The translations under genes were made by a program, and so were the position numbers. A stretch of DNA of 64,000 nucleotides, taken from positions 53,602 through 117,601 of the forward strand of contig CALIAF010000013.1 of the NCBI GenBank assembly GCA_938041335.1, written 5' to 3'. This stretch comes from an uncultured Ulvibacter sp. Its GTDB lineage: Bacteria; Bacteroidota; Bacteroidia; Flavobacteriales; Flavobacteriaceae. Shown here piece by piece: positions 39,722 to 47,413 of the stretch. Below the pieces are notes generated by a model. It did not search any database. It saw nothing but the letters and a program-made list of their open reading frames with translations, and was not told the DNA's origin. Position 1 is the first letter of the stretch, and every line of letters starts with the position of its first letter.

Positions 39722-40069
39722 ATGTTAATAACTGTAGTAAAATCTAAAATACATAGAGTCAAAGTTACTGGTGCAGACCTAAATTATATTGGGAGTATTA
39801 CCATTGATGAAGATCTTCTAGATGCCGCAAATATTGTGGAGGGAGAAAAGGTTCAAATCGTGAATAACAATAATGGCGAGCGCTTAGAAACGTATGCTAT
39901 TCCTGGGCCTAGAGGTAGTGGAGAAATTACACTAAACGGTGCAGCAGCACGAAAAGTGGCTCCTGGGGATATCCTGATATTAATTGTTTATGGTATAATG
40001 ACCAAAGACGAAGCACTTAAGTTTAAGCCGAGTCTTGTCTTCCCTAATGAGGATAACTTACTCACCTAG
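39722..40069 (+). CDS. panD: Aspartate 1-decarboxylase proenzyme
   Basis: 115 residues. It makes beta-alanine from aspartate for PanC. The self-cleavage site Gly24-Ser25 (NYIGSITID) generates the pyruvoyl cofactor. His11-Arg12, [14 protein letters not shown] and [12 protein letters not shown] are conserved. It lies 58 nt after panC and 2 nt before the GTG of the flippase-like gene. Confidence 0.95.
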   Translation: MLITVVKSKIHRVKVTGADLNYIGSITIDEDLLDAANIVEGEKVQIVNNNNGERLETYAIPGPRGSGEITLNGAAARKVAPGDILILIVYGIMTKDEALKFKPSLVFPNEDNLLT

Positions 40070-40071
40070 AC

Positions 40072-41055
40072 GTGAAAAAATCAATATCAAAATTTTTAAA
40101 AATTGCCATCCCACTTGGGCTTGGCATTTTTTTAATCTGGTATGTTTACAGTGGTTTTACAGACCAACAACTTATAGAATTAGAAGGACATTTTAAAAAT
40201 GCGAATTACGGATATGTCATTCTTGCCGTGAGCTTTAGTATTTTTAGCCACCTGTCACGTGCGTACAGATGGTCTTATATGCTGGAACCACTTGGTTATA
40301 AGCCTAAACTTGCTAATAACTTTATGTCTATAGCAGTGGCATATTTGATGAATCTTGGTATTCCTAAAAGTGGAGAAGTAACCCGAGGGATATTATTGAA
40401 TAGGTATGAAGATATCCCATTTGAAAAGGGCTTTGGCACCATTATTTCTGAGCGAGTCGTAGATCTTATTTTTTTACTTGCCTTTACCGTATTGGCAATA
40501 TCTCTAAAATATGACATACTTTATACCTATGTCACAGATTTGATACCAGTACAAAAATTAGTCATAATTGGTGTAACTGGTCTCGCACTGCTGTTAGTGG
40601 GTTATTTATTACTGAAATATTTAAAATTTGCCTTCATTACCAAGATAAAAACTTTTATTTCTGGTCTAAAAGATGGAGTGATGAGTATTTGGACTATGAA
40701 GAAAAAAGCAGCCTTTATTTTTCATACATTTTTAATTTGGGGCCTTTATATATTGTCATTCTATACCGCTACGAAGGCACTAGACGCAACGGCTAGTATA
40801 GCATTTAGCACATTGATTATTGCTTTTGTAGTAGGGAGTTTTACCTTTGCTTTTACCAATAGCGGAATAGGTTACTATCCTGCTGCTGTAGCAGGTATTC
40901 TGTCTCTATTTGCTATTGAATTCACCGTCGGAACTGCATTTGGGTGGATTGTTTGGACTTCAAATATTGCAGCAATTCTGCTTGTTGGTATTACTTCGCT
41001 ACTTGTGTTGCCGCACTATAACAAAAGCAAGACTATAAAAGAAAGAGCTGAATAA
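40072..41055 (+). CDS. Lysylphosphatidylglycerol synthase TM-region/UPF0104 membrane protein
   Basis: 327 residues with about eight membrane helices. It matches the membrane half of MprF and the AglD-like flippase family: SHLSRAYRWSYML near residue 60, GIPKSGEVTRGILL, SERVVDLIFLL and NSGIGYYPAAVAGI. No cytoplasmic lysyl-transferase domain is attached, so it is more likely a flippase-like transporter than a synthase. Substrate unknown. It starts at GTG 2 nt after panD and is co-transcribed. Its 3' end overlaps a possible 30-codon gene on the other strand. Confidence 0.85.
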   Translation: MKKSISKFLKIAIPLGLGIFLIWYVYSGFTDQQLIELEGHFKNANYGYVILAVSFSIFSHLSRAYRWSYMLEPLGYKPKLANNFMSIAVAYLMNLGIPKSGEVTRGILLNRYEDIPFEKGFGTIISERVVDLIFLLAFTVLAISLKYDILYTYVTDLIPVQKLVIIGVTGLALLLVGYLLLKYLKFAFITKIKTFISGLKDGVMSIWTMKKKAAFIFHTFLIWGLYILSFYTATKALDATASIAFSTLIIAFVVGSFTFAFTNSGIGYYPAAVAGILSLFAIEFTVGTAFGWIVWTSNIAAILLVGITSLLVLPHYNKSKTIKERAE

Positions 41056-41125
41056 TACTTAAAATTAACAATATTGCACCTATGATTAATATGGAGTAAA
41101 TTTGTTTTTTCTTTAAGACCCTCAT
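41033..41125 (-). CDS. Possible 30-residue membrane micropeptide
   Basis: A short frame begins at ATG 41125, three nucleotides after the stop of the regulator gene (TAG-GTG-ATG). It encodes a positively charged start (MRVLKKKQ) and one hydrophobic helix (SILIIGAILLILSIIQLFLL), the layout of genuine single-span small proteins. The preceding AGG could act as a ribosome-binding site and coupling is likely. It overlaps the last 23 nt of the flippase-like gene. A chance frame cannot be excluded without homologues. Confidence 0.35.
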   Translation of the reverse strand: MRVLKKKQIYSILIIGAILLILSIIQLFLL

Positions 41126-41128
41126 CAC

Positions 41129-41776
41129 CTAAGAAGATTCTGTTAGTACTAAAGTTTCTATAAAACTTGTATTCTTAGCTGCCCATAGATGCAGGGGTTG
41201 GTCTATAGTAAGATTAAGTTGATTTTTTATAAAGGCTACTTCTCTGCTTACAGATGCAATGGCAACATTTAATTTTTTAGCCAACTTTTCTGGACTATTG
41301 TAAAAACCTATATAGGCAATAATTTTCATCTGGAAATCTGTAAAATTGGTGTAGTTGTCCAAATGATTTTTGTCAATTTTTTTACGGATTTCTTTTGAGA
41401 AAAATAAATTATTGTTGTGCACATTGTCAATGCAATTTAACACCTCTTCTTTGTTGTCATCACAACTCAAGCAACCAGCAACGTTAAATTTATTTGCCAT
41501 AACAATATCAATTTCACTGATCTCATTAAAAACTAAGATAAATTTTGTTTGGCTCTTTTTTAATAGCGCCTGCTTAATAATGTCGAGCCCAGAAAGGTCA
41601 ATGTAGGAAGATTTTAAGATGCAAATATCTGGCTTTTCTCTGTTGATAAACCGAAGAATTTTTACGCCATCACAATTCTTTTTTGTGATCACATATTCTT
41701 TTTCTTTTAAAGAATGTTCAATGTACGGGCTACTATTCTCGCAATGATGTGCGACAAAAACGTGTTTAAGTTTCAT
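41129..41776 (-). CDS. Degenerate response regulator with LuxR-type HTH
   Basis: 215 residues. The N-terminal 120 residues follow the receiver fold, but the phospho-acceptor Asp is replaced by Lys55 (PDICILKSSYIDLSG), the paired acidic residues near the N-terminus are missing (VFVAHHCE), and the conserved Lys before the last strand is a Ser (AGCLSCDD). The C-terminal part (about 150-205, TDFQMKIIAYIGFYNSPEKLAKKLNVAIASVSREVAFIKNQL, given in two overlapping motifs TDFQMKIIAYI and KLAKKLNVAIASV) resembles a LuxR/NarL helix-turn-helix. It is probably controlled by something other than phosphorylation. No sensor kinase is adjacent. Confidence 0.75.
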   Translation of the reverse strand: MKLKHVFVAHHCENSSPYIEHSLKEKEYVITKKNCDGVKILRFINREKPDICILKSSYIDLSGLDIIKQALLKKSQTKFILVFNEISEIDIVMANKFNVAGCLSCDDNKEEVLNCIDNVHNNNLFFSKEIRKKIDKNHLDNYTNFTDFQMKIIAYIGFYNSPEKLAKKLNVAIASVSREVAFIKNQLNLTIDQPLHLWAAKNTSFIETLVLTESS

Positions 41777-41897
41777 AAGTTGTATTTAATCACACTAAAT
41801 AATACATTGAATCAATGCATGTTTAAATAGTATGAAATTAATTTATTTGGTAGGAGCAATATACAAATAAAAAAGCAGAAAGTTGGAGGAAACGGAC

Positions 41898-41913
41898 TAC
41901 GTGTAAACACGTA
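41898..41913. promoter_or_regulatory. Palindrome TACGTGT-AA-ACACGTA
   Basis: 7-bp perfect arms with a 2-nt centre, 121 bp upstream of the regulator start. The symmetry suits a dimeric DNA-binding protein, possibly the LuxR-type product next door. It could also fold as a hairpin. Confidence 0.35.
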
Positions 41914-41941
41914 ATTTTTAGTTTATCTAGCTTAAATATTG

Positions 41942-41955
41942 TTTAAACGTTTAAA
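41942..41955. promoter_or_regulatory. Perfect palindrome TTTAAACGTTTAAA
   Basis: A 14-bp perfect palindrome in the same intergenic region, 29 bp from the previous one. AT-rich palindromes can arise by chance, so a binding-site role is tentative. Confidence 0.25.
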
Positions 41956-42225
41956 AATTAAGTATTTGGGTCTTTTCGTAGGATTTATTGTAAGAAGAAT
42001 AACGAGTATTTATACGACCGTTTTTTATGGTATCAGGAATGACAAATTAGCTTTGCAGTATCATTCTAATTATAGATGGTGCGACTTAAAAAAACACCAC
42101 GGTGGAGTAAATTGTATTTAGATATTTGTTTCTTAAAAGTATTCAGATACTAATTGAATTAGAAACATTGCGCTTTTGTATTTTCAAATTTCACTATCTT
42201 TCACTTTTATAAAATTTCAGAAAAT

Positions 42226-43374
42226 ATGAAGAGAATTCTTTTACTACTTATTCTAGCACTTTGTTATTCAATTGCGCCAGCTCAAACTATTTATGAAGAA
42301 TTTGAGTCTAGAAAACTAGATACAACACGAAGACTAAAAATACAGCTACCCCGCAATTATGAACAAAACCAAGATAAGGTGTATCCTATTGTTTTAGTTC
42401 TTGACGCAGATTACCTTTTTGAGCCAGTAGCCGGAAATGTAGATTATTTTAGTTATTGGGAAGATATGCCAGAGTCTATTGTAGTAGGTGTGATTCAAGG
42501 AGACACAAGATATGATGATGCCTATTATGACGATGTTAATTATATGCCGGCAGATTCTGGGGCTGCGTTCTTTGAGTTTTTAGGATTAGAACTTATACCC
42601 TATATAGATTCTAAATACCGGACGGCAAAATTTATTATAACCGTTGGTCATGACTTTACGGCAAACTTTATTAATTATTACATGTTTAAAGATCCGCCAT
42701 TGTTTAATGGGATTATTAGTTTGAGTCCTGATACCGCACCATCTATGGGAGATCGTCTCGTACAGCGCATTCCTGCTATCGAGAATAGGATGTTCTATTA
42801 CTTAGCTACAGGAACAGATGACATTAAAGGATTGCGAGAAGCGGCAGTAGAGCTCGATGGGCAGTTAAAAACCGTGAAAAGTGAAAAGTTCAATTATTAC
42901 TTTGATAATTTTGAAGGCGCTACTCACTATAGCTTAGTGGGAAGAGGGATTCCTAATGCACTTGAAAAAATATTTGCGGTATATAGACCTATTAGTAAGC
43001 AACAATACACAAATGAGTTGATGAAAACCACAAAGCCCATTAATGAGTATTTAACAGAAAAATATGCAACAATAAAGGATCTCTTTGGCTTAGATAATCC
43101 AATACGGGTAAACGATTATATTGCGACTGCAACAGCTAGTGAAAAGCGCAAACAATGGGAGTCCCTTAAAGCAATTGCAGCTATGGCGCAACGGGATTAT
43201 CCAGATACGGTATTAGGTGATTATTATATGGGACGTTACCTAGAAGAGACAGGAGACCCTAAAAAGGCAATGCGTGTTTTTCAAGGTGCTTTTAATAAAG
43301 AAGAAGTCGAATTTATTACAATAGATATGATGCTAGATAAAGCAGATAAGATTAAAGAAGATTTTGGGTATTAA
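42226..43374 (+). CDS. Secreted esterase-family (alpha/beta hydrolase) homologue lacking the nucleophile Ser
   Basis: 382 residues with a signal peptide ending SIAPAQ (residue 20). The layout is that of the Esterase (esterase D/IroE-like) family: PIVLVLDADYLF, the strand-turn at 138-145 and a late GATHYSLVGRGIP with the expected His. At the nucleophile elbow, where homologues have G-x-S-x-G, the sequence reads GHDFT with Asp143 in the Ser position. Ordinary serine esterase activity is therefore not expected. The C-terminal 80 residues look like a TPR-type helical pair (GDYYMGRYLEETGDPKKAM). A terminator follows. Role unknown. Confidence 0.8.
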   Translation: MKRILLLLILALCYSIAPAQTIYEEFESRKLDTTRRLKIQLPRNYEQNQDKVYPIVLVLDADYLFEPVAGNVDYFSYWEDMPESIVVGVIQGDTRYDDAYYDDVNYMPADSGAAFFEFLGLELIPYIDSKYRTAKFIITVGHDFTANFINYYMFKDPPLFNGIISLSPDTAPSMGDRLVQRIPAIENRMFYYLATGTDDIKGLREAAVELDGQLKTVKSEKFNYYFDNFEGATHYSLVGRGIPNALEKIFAVYRPISKQQYTNELMKTTKPINEYLTEKYATIKDLFGLDNPIRVNDYIATATASEKRKQWESLKAIAAMAQRDYPDTVLGDYYMGRYLEETGDPKKAMRVFQGAFNKEEVEFITIDMMLDKADKIKEDFGY

Positions 43375-43410
43375 TAGAAGTCCGAAGTTTTATTAGACAT
43401 CTATAAGAAA

Positions 43411-43455
43411 TAGAAAAATCCGTTTTCAAATTAATTGAGAACGGATTTTTCTATT
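43411..43455. terminator. Terminator after the esterase-like gene
   Basis: A 19-bp stem (43411-43429 with 43435-43453, one G-T pair) and a 5-nt loop, with A5 on the left arm and T5 on the right. It is bidirectional and can also serve the minus-strand gene ending at 43493. Its core AATCCGT...ACGGATT recurs in the tsf terminator. Confidence 0.88.
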
Positions 43456-43492
43456 TAAGATATCAAGCTCGGCAAATATTAAAACCAACTTG

Positions 43493-43795
43493 CTATGTAA
43501 AAGTGTTTATATCATAGTGATTAATAATAAAAACCCTATAAATTACATAAACACCTATGGTTAATAATAAAAACAGTGTTCTGTATATTATTTTCATTTT
43601 TAATTCTTTCCTTCTTGCATCTCTTATTAAGAGCCAAAAATAAAGTGTTAGAATTATAGGGGTTAATAGCGCCCAAAACCAACCTAAATAATTGGGACCA
43701 TAAACAGCAATTTTATACTTTACTGGTATAAATAAAATGAATAAAAACAGGATTAGGCAAACGTAATAAACCCTATTTAGTTTAATTTTTAACAT
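43493..43795 (-). CDS. Small membrane protein, hypothetical
   Basis: A 100-residue protein with three hydrophobic segments (VYYVCLILFLFILFIPV, LGWFWALLTPIILTLYFWLLI, TLFLLLTIGVYVIYRVFII) and a basic loop RDARRKELKMK. Base composition is very AT-rich. It lies between two related terminators and appears to be a single-gene unit. I do not recognise a family. Confidence 0.6.
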   Translation of the reverse strand: MLKIKLNRVYYVCLILFLFILFIPVKYKIAVYGPNYLGWFWALLTPIILTLYFWLLIRDARRKELKMKIIYRTLFLLLTIGVYVIYRVFIINHYDINTFT

Positions 43796-43845
43796 AATCT
43801 ACTATTAAGTGAAATAGAATTGTATCGTCCTACTGTAAATTTAGA

Positions 43846-43884
43846 ACAAAAAAAATCCGTCCCCAATTAAATTGAGAACGGATT
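43846..43884 (-). terminator. Terminator of the tsf transcript
   Basis: Read on the minus strand, AATCCGT (43884-43878) pairs with ACGGATT (43860-43854), with a weaker inner CAATT/AATTG pairing and a run of eight T (A on the plus strand). It lies 54 nt after the tsf stop. Confidence 0.8.
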
Positions 43885-43937
43885 GTTATATTAAGTGAAA
43901 CAACTGCAAACTGCAACTGCCACTGTATACTTAGAGA

Positions 43938-44906
43938 TTAAGCTAGTGTCACTCTCTTAAAACCAACAACACTTACATCACCGTGATCAGAAACGTAGTC
44001 GCCTACATTTTTCTTATCATCCATGATGAAGTTTTGGTCTAGTAAAGCTTTCTCGTGGTCTAATGTTGTATTATCAGAGATAAAACGTTCCATTTTTCCA
44101 GGAAGGATTCTGTCCCAGATTTGCTCTGGTTTACCTTCTGCTTTTAACTCCGCTTTAGCAGCTTCTTCAGCTTTCGCTAAAACAGCATCCGTTAATTGTG
44201 CTCTTGAGATAAACGTAGGTACATTTTTCAATGTTTTTCCTAAACGACCCAACTCAATATTGTCTTTTTCAATAACCGCAATTCTTGCTTCTGTTTCATT
44301 TGCAACAAATTCTGGCGAAAAGTCTTTATAAGATAATGTAGTGGCACCCATAGATGCTACTTGCATTGATACTTCTTTTGCTAGTTTCTCACCGCCTTCA
44401 ATAGGGGCACTTAAACCAGTTAATGCACCAATTTTCTTTCCGTGAATGTATGTTCCAACAAATGGCGCTTCAAGGATTTCAAAACCACCTATCTCTAATT
44501 TCTCACCAATAACACCGGTTTGCTCGATTAACTTTTCGGCAACCGTCATAGCGTCATCAAATTTTGCAGCTAGAAATTCTTCTTTTGTGTTGTAGTTGAT
44601 TGCAATAGCAGCCATTTCGTTTGCCATAGCTGTGTACGAATCGTTGTTGGCAACAAAATCAGTCTCACAGTTTAATGCAAGAACAACACCTCTTGTGTTC
44701 GTGTCATTGATTTTAGAAACAACAGCTCCTTCACTTGAGTCACGGTCGGCTCTTTTTTCTGCAATTTTTTGTCCTTTTTTTCTAAGAACAGCAATTGCAT
44801 CTTCTAGGTTACCTTCAGCTTCTACAAGGGCGTTTTTACAGTCCATCATACCAGCTCCGGTCTTTTTTCTTAATTCGTTTACTTGTGCGGCAGTTATTTT
44901 TACCAT
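43938..44906 (-). CDS. tsf: Translation elongation factor Ts
   Basis: 322 residues. EF-Ts recycles EF-Tu by GDP release. The N-terminal UBA-like domain (VNELRKKTGAGMMDCKNALVEAEG) and the contact motif LNCETDFVANND are clear, and two core repeats follow. The length fits Bacteroidetes EF-Ts with both core subdomains. Downstream of rpsB, as usual, but separated by 236 bp that hold a terminator-like hairpin, so it may be attenuated or have its own promoter. Confidence 0.96.
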   Translation of the reverse strand: MVKITAAQVNELRKKTGAGMMDCKNALVEAEGNLEDAIAVLRKKGQKIAEKRADRDSSEGAVVSKINDTNTRGVVLALNCETDFVANNDSYTAMANEMAAIAINYNTKEEFLAAKFDDAMTVAEKLIEQTGVIGEKLEIGGFEILEAPFVGTYIHGKKIGALTGLSAPIEGGEKLAKEVSMQVASMGATTLSYKDFSPEFVANETEARIAVIEKDNIELGRLGKTLKNVPTFISRAQLTDAVLAKAEEAAKAELKAEGKPEQIWDRILPGKMERFISDNTTLDHEKALLDQNFIMDDKKNVGDYVSDHGDVSVVGFKRVTLA

Positions 44907-44994
44907 GTCAAAATATTTATTTTGTCATTCCCATACTTCGTCTATGCTCGGCATACACTCCAGCGAGAATCTAATTAATGAATTGTTTTAATTT

Positions 44995-45044
44995 AAAAAA
45001 AGTCGCTGTGCAAATTTCAATAAGAAATGAACTTCGCGACTTTT
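44995..45044 (-). terminator. Terminator or attenuator between rpsB and tsf
   Basis: On the minus strand AAAAGTCGC pairs with GCGACTTTT around an inner imperfect hairpin (GCAAATTTC/GAAATGAAC), followed by a T-run (A44995-45001). It would reduce read-through from rpsB into tsf. Confidence 0.65.
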
Positions 45045-45142
45045 GCTTTTATGTGCCATTCCGCAAATTGCAGAATCACTTAAAATAGAATTCTTATTAA
45101 TAATAGTAGCGCACTCTATACTGACTACTTATTACTTAAAAT

Positions 45143-46066
45143 CTACTCTTCTTCTTTTGTATCTTCTTCTTTTTTAGCGGCTACTTTTTTAGCGGCTACT
45201 TTTACGGCTTTCTTTTTTGGAGCAGCCTTTGCTTTAGGAGCAGCTTTTACTTCTGCTTTTGCCTCAGTTGCAACTTCTTCAGCTTTAGGTGCTGCTTTTG
45301 CTTCTGCAGCAGCCTTAGCTTTTGCTGCAGCAGCCTCTTTTGAAGCAGCCGCTTTTGCATCGTCAGCATCTTTACCAGCTTTACGCTCTGCAAGACCTGC
45401 AATCACAGCATCAGAAACAGAAGTCATAATTTTTTCGATGGACTTAGAAGCATCATCGTTAGATGGAATTGCATAATCAATCACTCTAGGGTCAGAGTTT
45501 GTATCTACCATTGCAAATATTGGAATTTTCAATTTCAATGCTTCTGCAACTGCAATGTGTTCACGTGTAGTGTCTACAACAAACAATGCGCCAGGTAAAC
45601 GGCTCATCTCGCTAATAGAACCTAAGTTCTTCTCAAGCTTTGCTCTTAAACGGTCTACTTGTAAACGTTCTTTTTTAGAAAGTGTCAAAAAAGTCCCATC
45701 TGCTTTCATTCTATCGATAGTCGTCATTTTTTTAACGGCTTTACGTATAGTTACAAAGTTTGTTAACATTCCGCCAGGCCATCTTTCTGTGATGAAAGGC
45801 ATGTTAGCATTCCCTGCTTTTTCTGCAACGATATCTTTTGCTTGTTTCTTAGTAGCTACAAAAAGGATTTTGCGCCCACTTGCTGCAATTTTCTTAAGAG
45901 CTTCATTAGCTTCGTCAAGTTTTGCAACCGTTTTGTATAAGTTGATAATGTGGATTCCATTACGCTCCATATAGATATACGGTGCCATGTTAGGATTCCA
46001 TTTTCTTGTGAGGTGACCAAAGTGTACCCCTGCGTCTAGTAAGTCTTTTACTTCTGTATTTGCCAT
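45143..46066 (-). CDS. rpsB: 30S ribosomal protein S2
   Basis: 307 residues. The core of about 230 residues is standard S2 (LLDAGVHFGHLTRKWNPNM, FVATKKQAKDIV, ERWPGGMLTNF, DTNSDPRVIDYAIPSNDDA). The last 75 residues are an Ala/Lys/Glu-rich tail (repeated KAAPKA and AAKKVAAKK units ending KEEDTKEEE), low-complexity and probably disordered, as seen in other Bacteroidetes S2 proteins. It belongs to the rplM-rpsI-rpsB-tsf cluster but is separated from rpsI by 333 bp. Confidence 0.95.
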   Translation of the reverse strand: MANTEVKDLLDAGVHFGHLTRKWNPNMAPYIYMERNGIHIINLYKTVAKLDEANEALKKIAASGRKILFVATKKQAKDIVAEKAGNANMPFITERWPGGMLTNFVTIRKAVKKMTTIDRMKADGTFLTLSKKERLQVDRLRAKLEKNLGSISEMSRLPGALFVVDTTREHIAVAEALKLKIPIFAMVDTNSDPRVIDYAIPSNDDASKSIEKIMTSVSDAVIAGLAERKAGKDADDAKAAASKEAAAAKAKAAAEAKAAPKAEEVATEAKAEVKAAPKAKAAPKKKAVKVAAKKVAAKKEEDTKEEE

Positions 46067-46146
46067 TTTGTTTTTAGTTTACGTTCTGTAAGTAAGTATA
46101 GCAACCTTTTCGACAAAGCGAATATGGTTTAGATGCTAAACTAATT

Positions 46147-46168
46147 GTCCCACCCGGCAGAGCGGGAC
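46147..46168. repeat. GC-rich palindromic repeat
   Basis: GTCCC (46147-46151) and GGGAC (46164-46168) flank a GC-rich centre. It resembles GTCCCGC-TT-GCGGGAC at 51104, suggesting a small dispersed family. Confidence 0.4.
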
Positions 46169-46238
46169 TAACAGCTTATTAATTAATCAATTTTATTTAA
46201 GAACTTGTTTCAAGTTTACTTGCGCTTGCTCGAAAAGG

Positions 46239-46256
46239 TTCCGCCCTGCGGCGGAA
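46239..46256. repeat. GC-rich perfect hairpin TTCCGCC/GGCGGAA
   Basis: 7-bp arms with a CTGC loop, followed by ATGAC. The same kind of stem followed by ATGAC occurs widely between genes in Flavobacteriia, as far as I recall. Confidence 0.5.
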
Positions 46257-46308
46257 TGACAATGCTGCTAATGCACCATTGTGAATGACTCGTTTTCCAC
46301 TGGTTAAA

Positions 46309-46318
46309 ATTTCCGAAG
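46309..46318 (-). repeat. Intergenic copy of the word CTTCGGAAAT
   Basis: Exact copy on the minus strand, 82 nt downstream of the rpsI stop and next to a hairpin formed by GTAAAGAG and CTCTTTAC. Confidence 0.6.
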
Positions 46319-46380
46319 AAAAAGTAAAGAGATAAACGATGCTCTTTACCTGAGTTGAATAAAAAATCCAAACCAAAGGT

Positions 46381-46399
46381 CCCTGAGCTTGTCCAAGGG
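46381..46399. repeat. Dispersed palindrome of the CCTGAGCTTGTC-AAGG type
   Basis: CCCTGAGCTTGTCCAAGGG directly abuts the rpsI stop. It is one base from the widespread CCTGAGCTTGTCGAAGG intergenic palindrome found in many bacterial genomes. Probably a mobile or self-spreading short repeat. Confidence 0.45.
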
Positions 46400-46786
46400 T
46401 TAACGCTTAGAGAACTGGAATTTCTTACGTGCTTTCTTCTGACCAAATTTCTTACGTTCAACCATTCTTGGGTCTCTTGTAAGTAATCCTTCTGGCTTAA
46501 GAATGCCTCTGTTCTCATCGTTAAGTGTACACATTGCACGAGAGATAGCAAGTCTAATTGCTTCTGCTTGTCCAGTGATACCACCACCAAAAACGTTTAC
46601 GTTAATATCAAACGTAGTTTCGTTTTCTGTTAACATTAACGGCTGCTTTACTTTGTACTGTAATGTAGGTGTTGTAAAGTAGTTTGCAAGCTCACGCTTG
46701 TTTACCGTAATGTTTCCTTTTCCTTCTGTAAGATAAACACGCGCTACGGCTGTTTTTCTTCTTCCTATTTTGTGAATTGTCTCCAT
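46400..46786 (-). CDS. rpsI: 30S ribosomal protein S9
   Basis: 128 residues. Starts [19 protein letters not shown], includes GGGITGQAEAIRLAISRAM and ends KKARKKFQFSKR, the conserved tail that reaches the P site. Its ATG overlaps the rplM stop by one base (TAATG), so the two are translationally coupled. Confidence 0.97.
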   Translation of the reverse strand: METIHKIGRRKTAVARVYLTEGKGNITVNKRELANYFTTPTLQYKVKQPLMLTENETTFDINVNVFGGGITGQAEAIRLAISRAMCTLNDENRGILKPEGLLTRDPRMVERKKFGQKKARKKFQFSKR

Positions 46787-47244
46787 TACTTAGTCGCGGT
46801 GTTAATAGTGATTACTCTTGGTTTTTGAGCTTCTTGACCGTGGTTAGCATCGCTATACACTTTCAAGTTTCTAAAGATTGCAGCACCTAATTTATTTTTA
46901 GGTAACATTCCTTTTACAGCTTTCTCCACCACGCGTGCTGGATTCTTTTCTTTCAATTCTGTGGCAGTCAAGCTACGTTGTCCACCTGGGTAACCCGTGT
47001 GGCGTATGTAAGACTTGTCTCTCCACTTATTTCCTGTTAATTGGACGTTGCTTGCGTTGATGATAATCACGTTGTCTCCACAATCTACATGAGGTGTGAA
47101 ACTTGGCTTGTGCTTACCACGAAGAAGTTTTGCAACTTCACTCGCAAGACGACCTAATGTATGCCCGTCCGCATCTATAACTAACCACTCTTTTGTAACT
47201 GTGGCTTTGTTAGCAGATACTGTTTTGTAACTTAATGTGTCCAT
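46786..47244 (-). CDS. rplM: 50S ribosomal protein L13
   Basis: 152 residues with the hallmarks [33 protein letters not shown] and [12 protein letters not shown]. It is first gene of the rplM-rpsI unit, behind a consensus promoter at 47298-47328. Confidence 0.97.
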   Translation of the reverse strand: MDTLSYKTVSANKATVTKEWLVIDADGHTLGRLASEVAKLLRGKHKPSFTPHVDCGDNVIIINASNVQLTGNKWRDKSYIRHTGYPGGQRSLTATELKEKNPARVVEKAVKGMLPKNKLGAAIFRNLKVYSDANHGQEAQKPRVITINTATK

Positions 47245-47297
47245 TATGTTCTTTGTCTAATGTTAATAATTATTTTCTGTCCCAAATTAATGGACGG

Positions 47298-47328
47298 CAA
47301 AAGTACTGTTATTTATTTGATTGACAAA
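47298..47328 (-). promoter_or_regulatory. Promoter of rplM-rpsI
   Basis: On the minus strand TTTG (47328-47325), a 19-nt spacer and TACTTTTG (47305-47298) match the Bacteroidetes consensus exactly. Transcription would start about 45 nt before the rplM ATG. Confidence 0.65.
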
Positions 47329-47371
47329 TAGGTGAGGGCAAATATTTTATGGGTTTTTACAGCCTTTTTCT

Positions 47372-47381
47372 CTTCGGAAAT
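47372..47381 (+). repeat. Intergenic copy of the word CTTCGGAAAT
   Basis: Exact copy 33 nt downstream of the pyc stop (minus-strand gene) in the pyc-rplM gap. Confidence 0.6.
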
Positions 47382-47413
47382 ATTCTTGGATGAAAATCGA
47401 CTAAGTATCAGTG

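Larger units (their letters stand above)
41777..42225. other. 449-bp intergenic region with two palindromes
   Basis: This divergent region separates the regulator gene and the esterase-like gene. It contains TACGTGT-AA-ACACGTA (41898-41913) and the perfect palindrome TTTAAACGTTTAAA (41942-41955). A 60-codon frame at 41939-42121 starts with TTG, lacks a ribosome-binding site and overlaps the palindrome, so it is not taken as a gene. The rest is AT-rich with no recognised element. Confidence 0.5.
46067..46399. other. 333-bp rpsI-rpsB intergenic region packed with hairpins
   Basis: No gene. It holds GTCCC...GGGAC (46147-46168), the perfect TTCCGCC-CTGC-GGCGGAA hairpin (46239-46256), an intergenic CTTCGGAAAT copy (46309-46318), GTAAAGAG/CTCTTTAC (46324-46349) and an imperfect palindrome of the CCTGAGCTTGTC-AAGG kind (46381-46399) directly abutting the rpsI stop. 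These GC-rich pieces look like REP-type dispersed repeats. One or more may terminate or attenuate the ribosomal transcript. Confidence 0.6.

Noticed and set aside
41939..42121. 60-codon plus-strand frame in the regulator-esterase gap
   Set aside because: It starts with TTG, has no ribosome-binding site, overlaps a palindrome, and its product lacks any recognisable feature.
45555..45974. 139-codon plus-strand frame opposite rpsB, and similar frames opposite tsf (44023-44331, 44596-44991)
   Set aside because: These are antisense to strongly conserved ribosomal and translation genes. Long antisense frames are expected from their codon use.
46216..46590. 124-codon frame on the minus strand overlapping rpsI
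   Set aside because: It lies in another frame over rpsI codons and a repeat-rich gap; its composition reflects the rpsI gene and is not protein-like.
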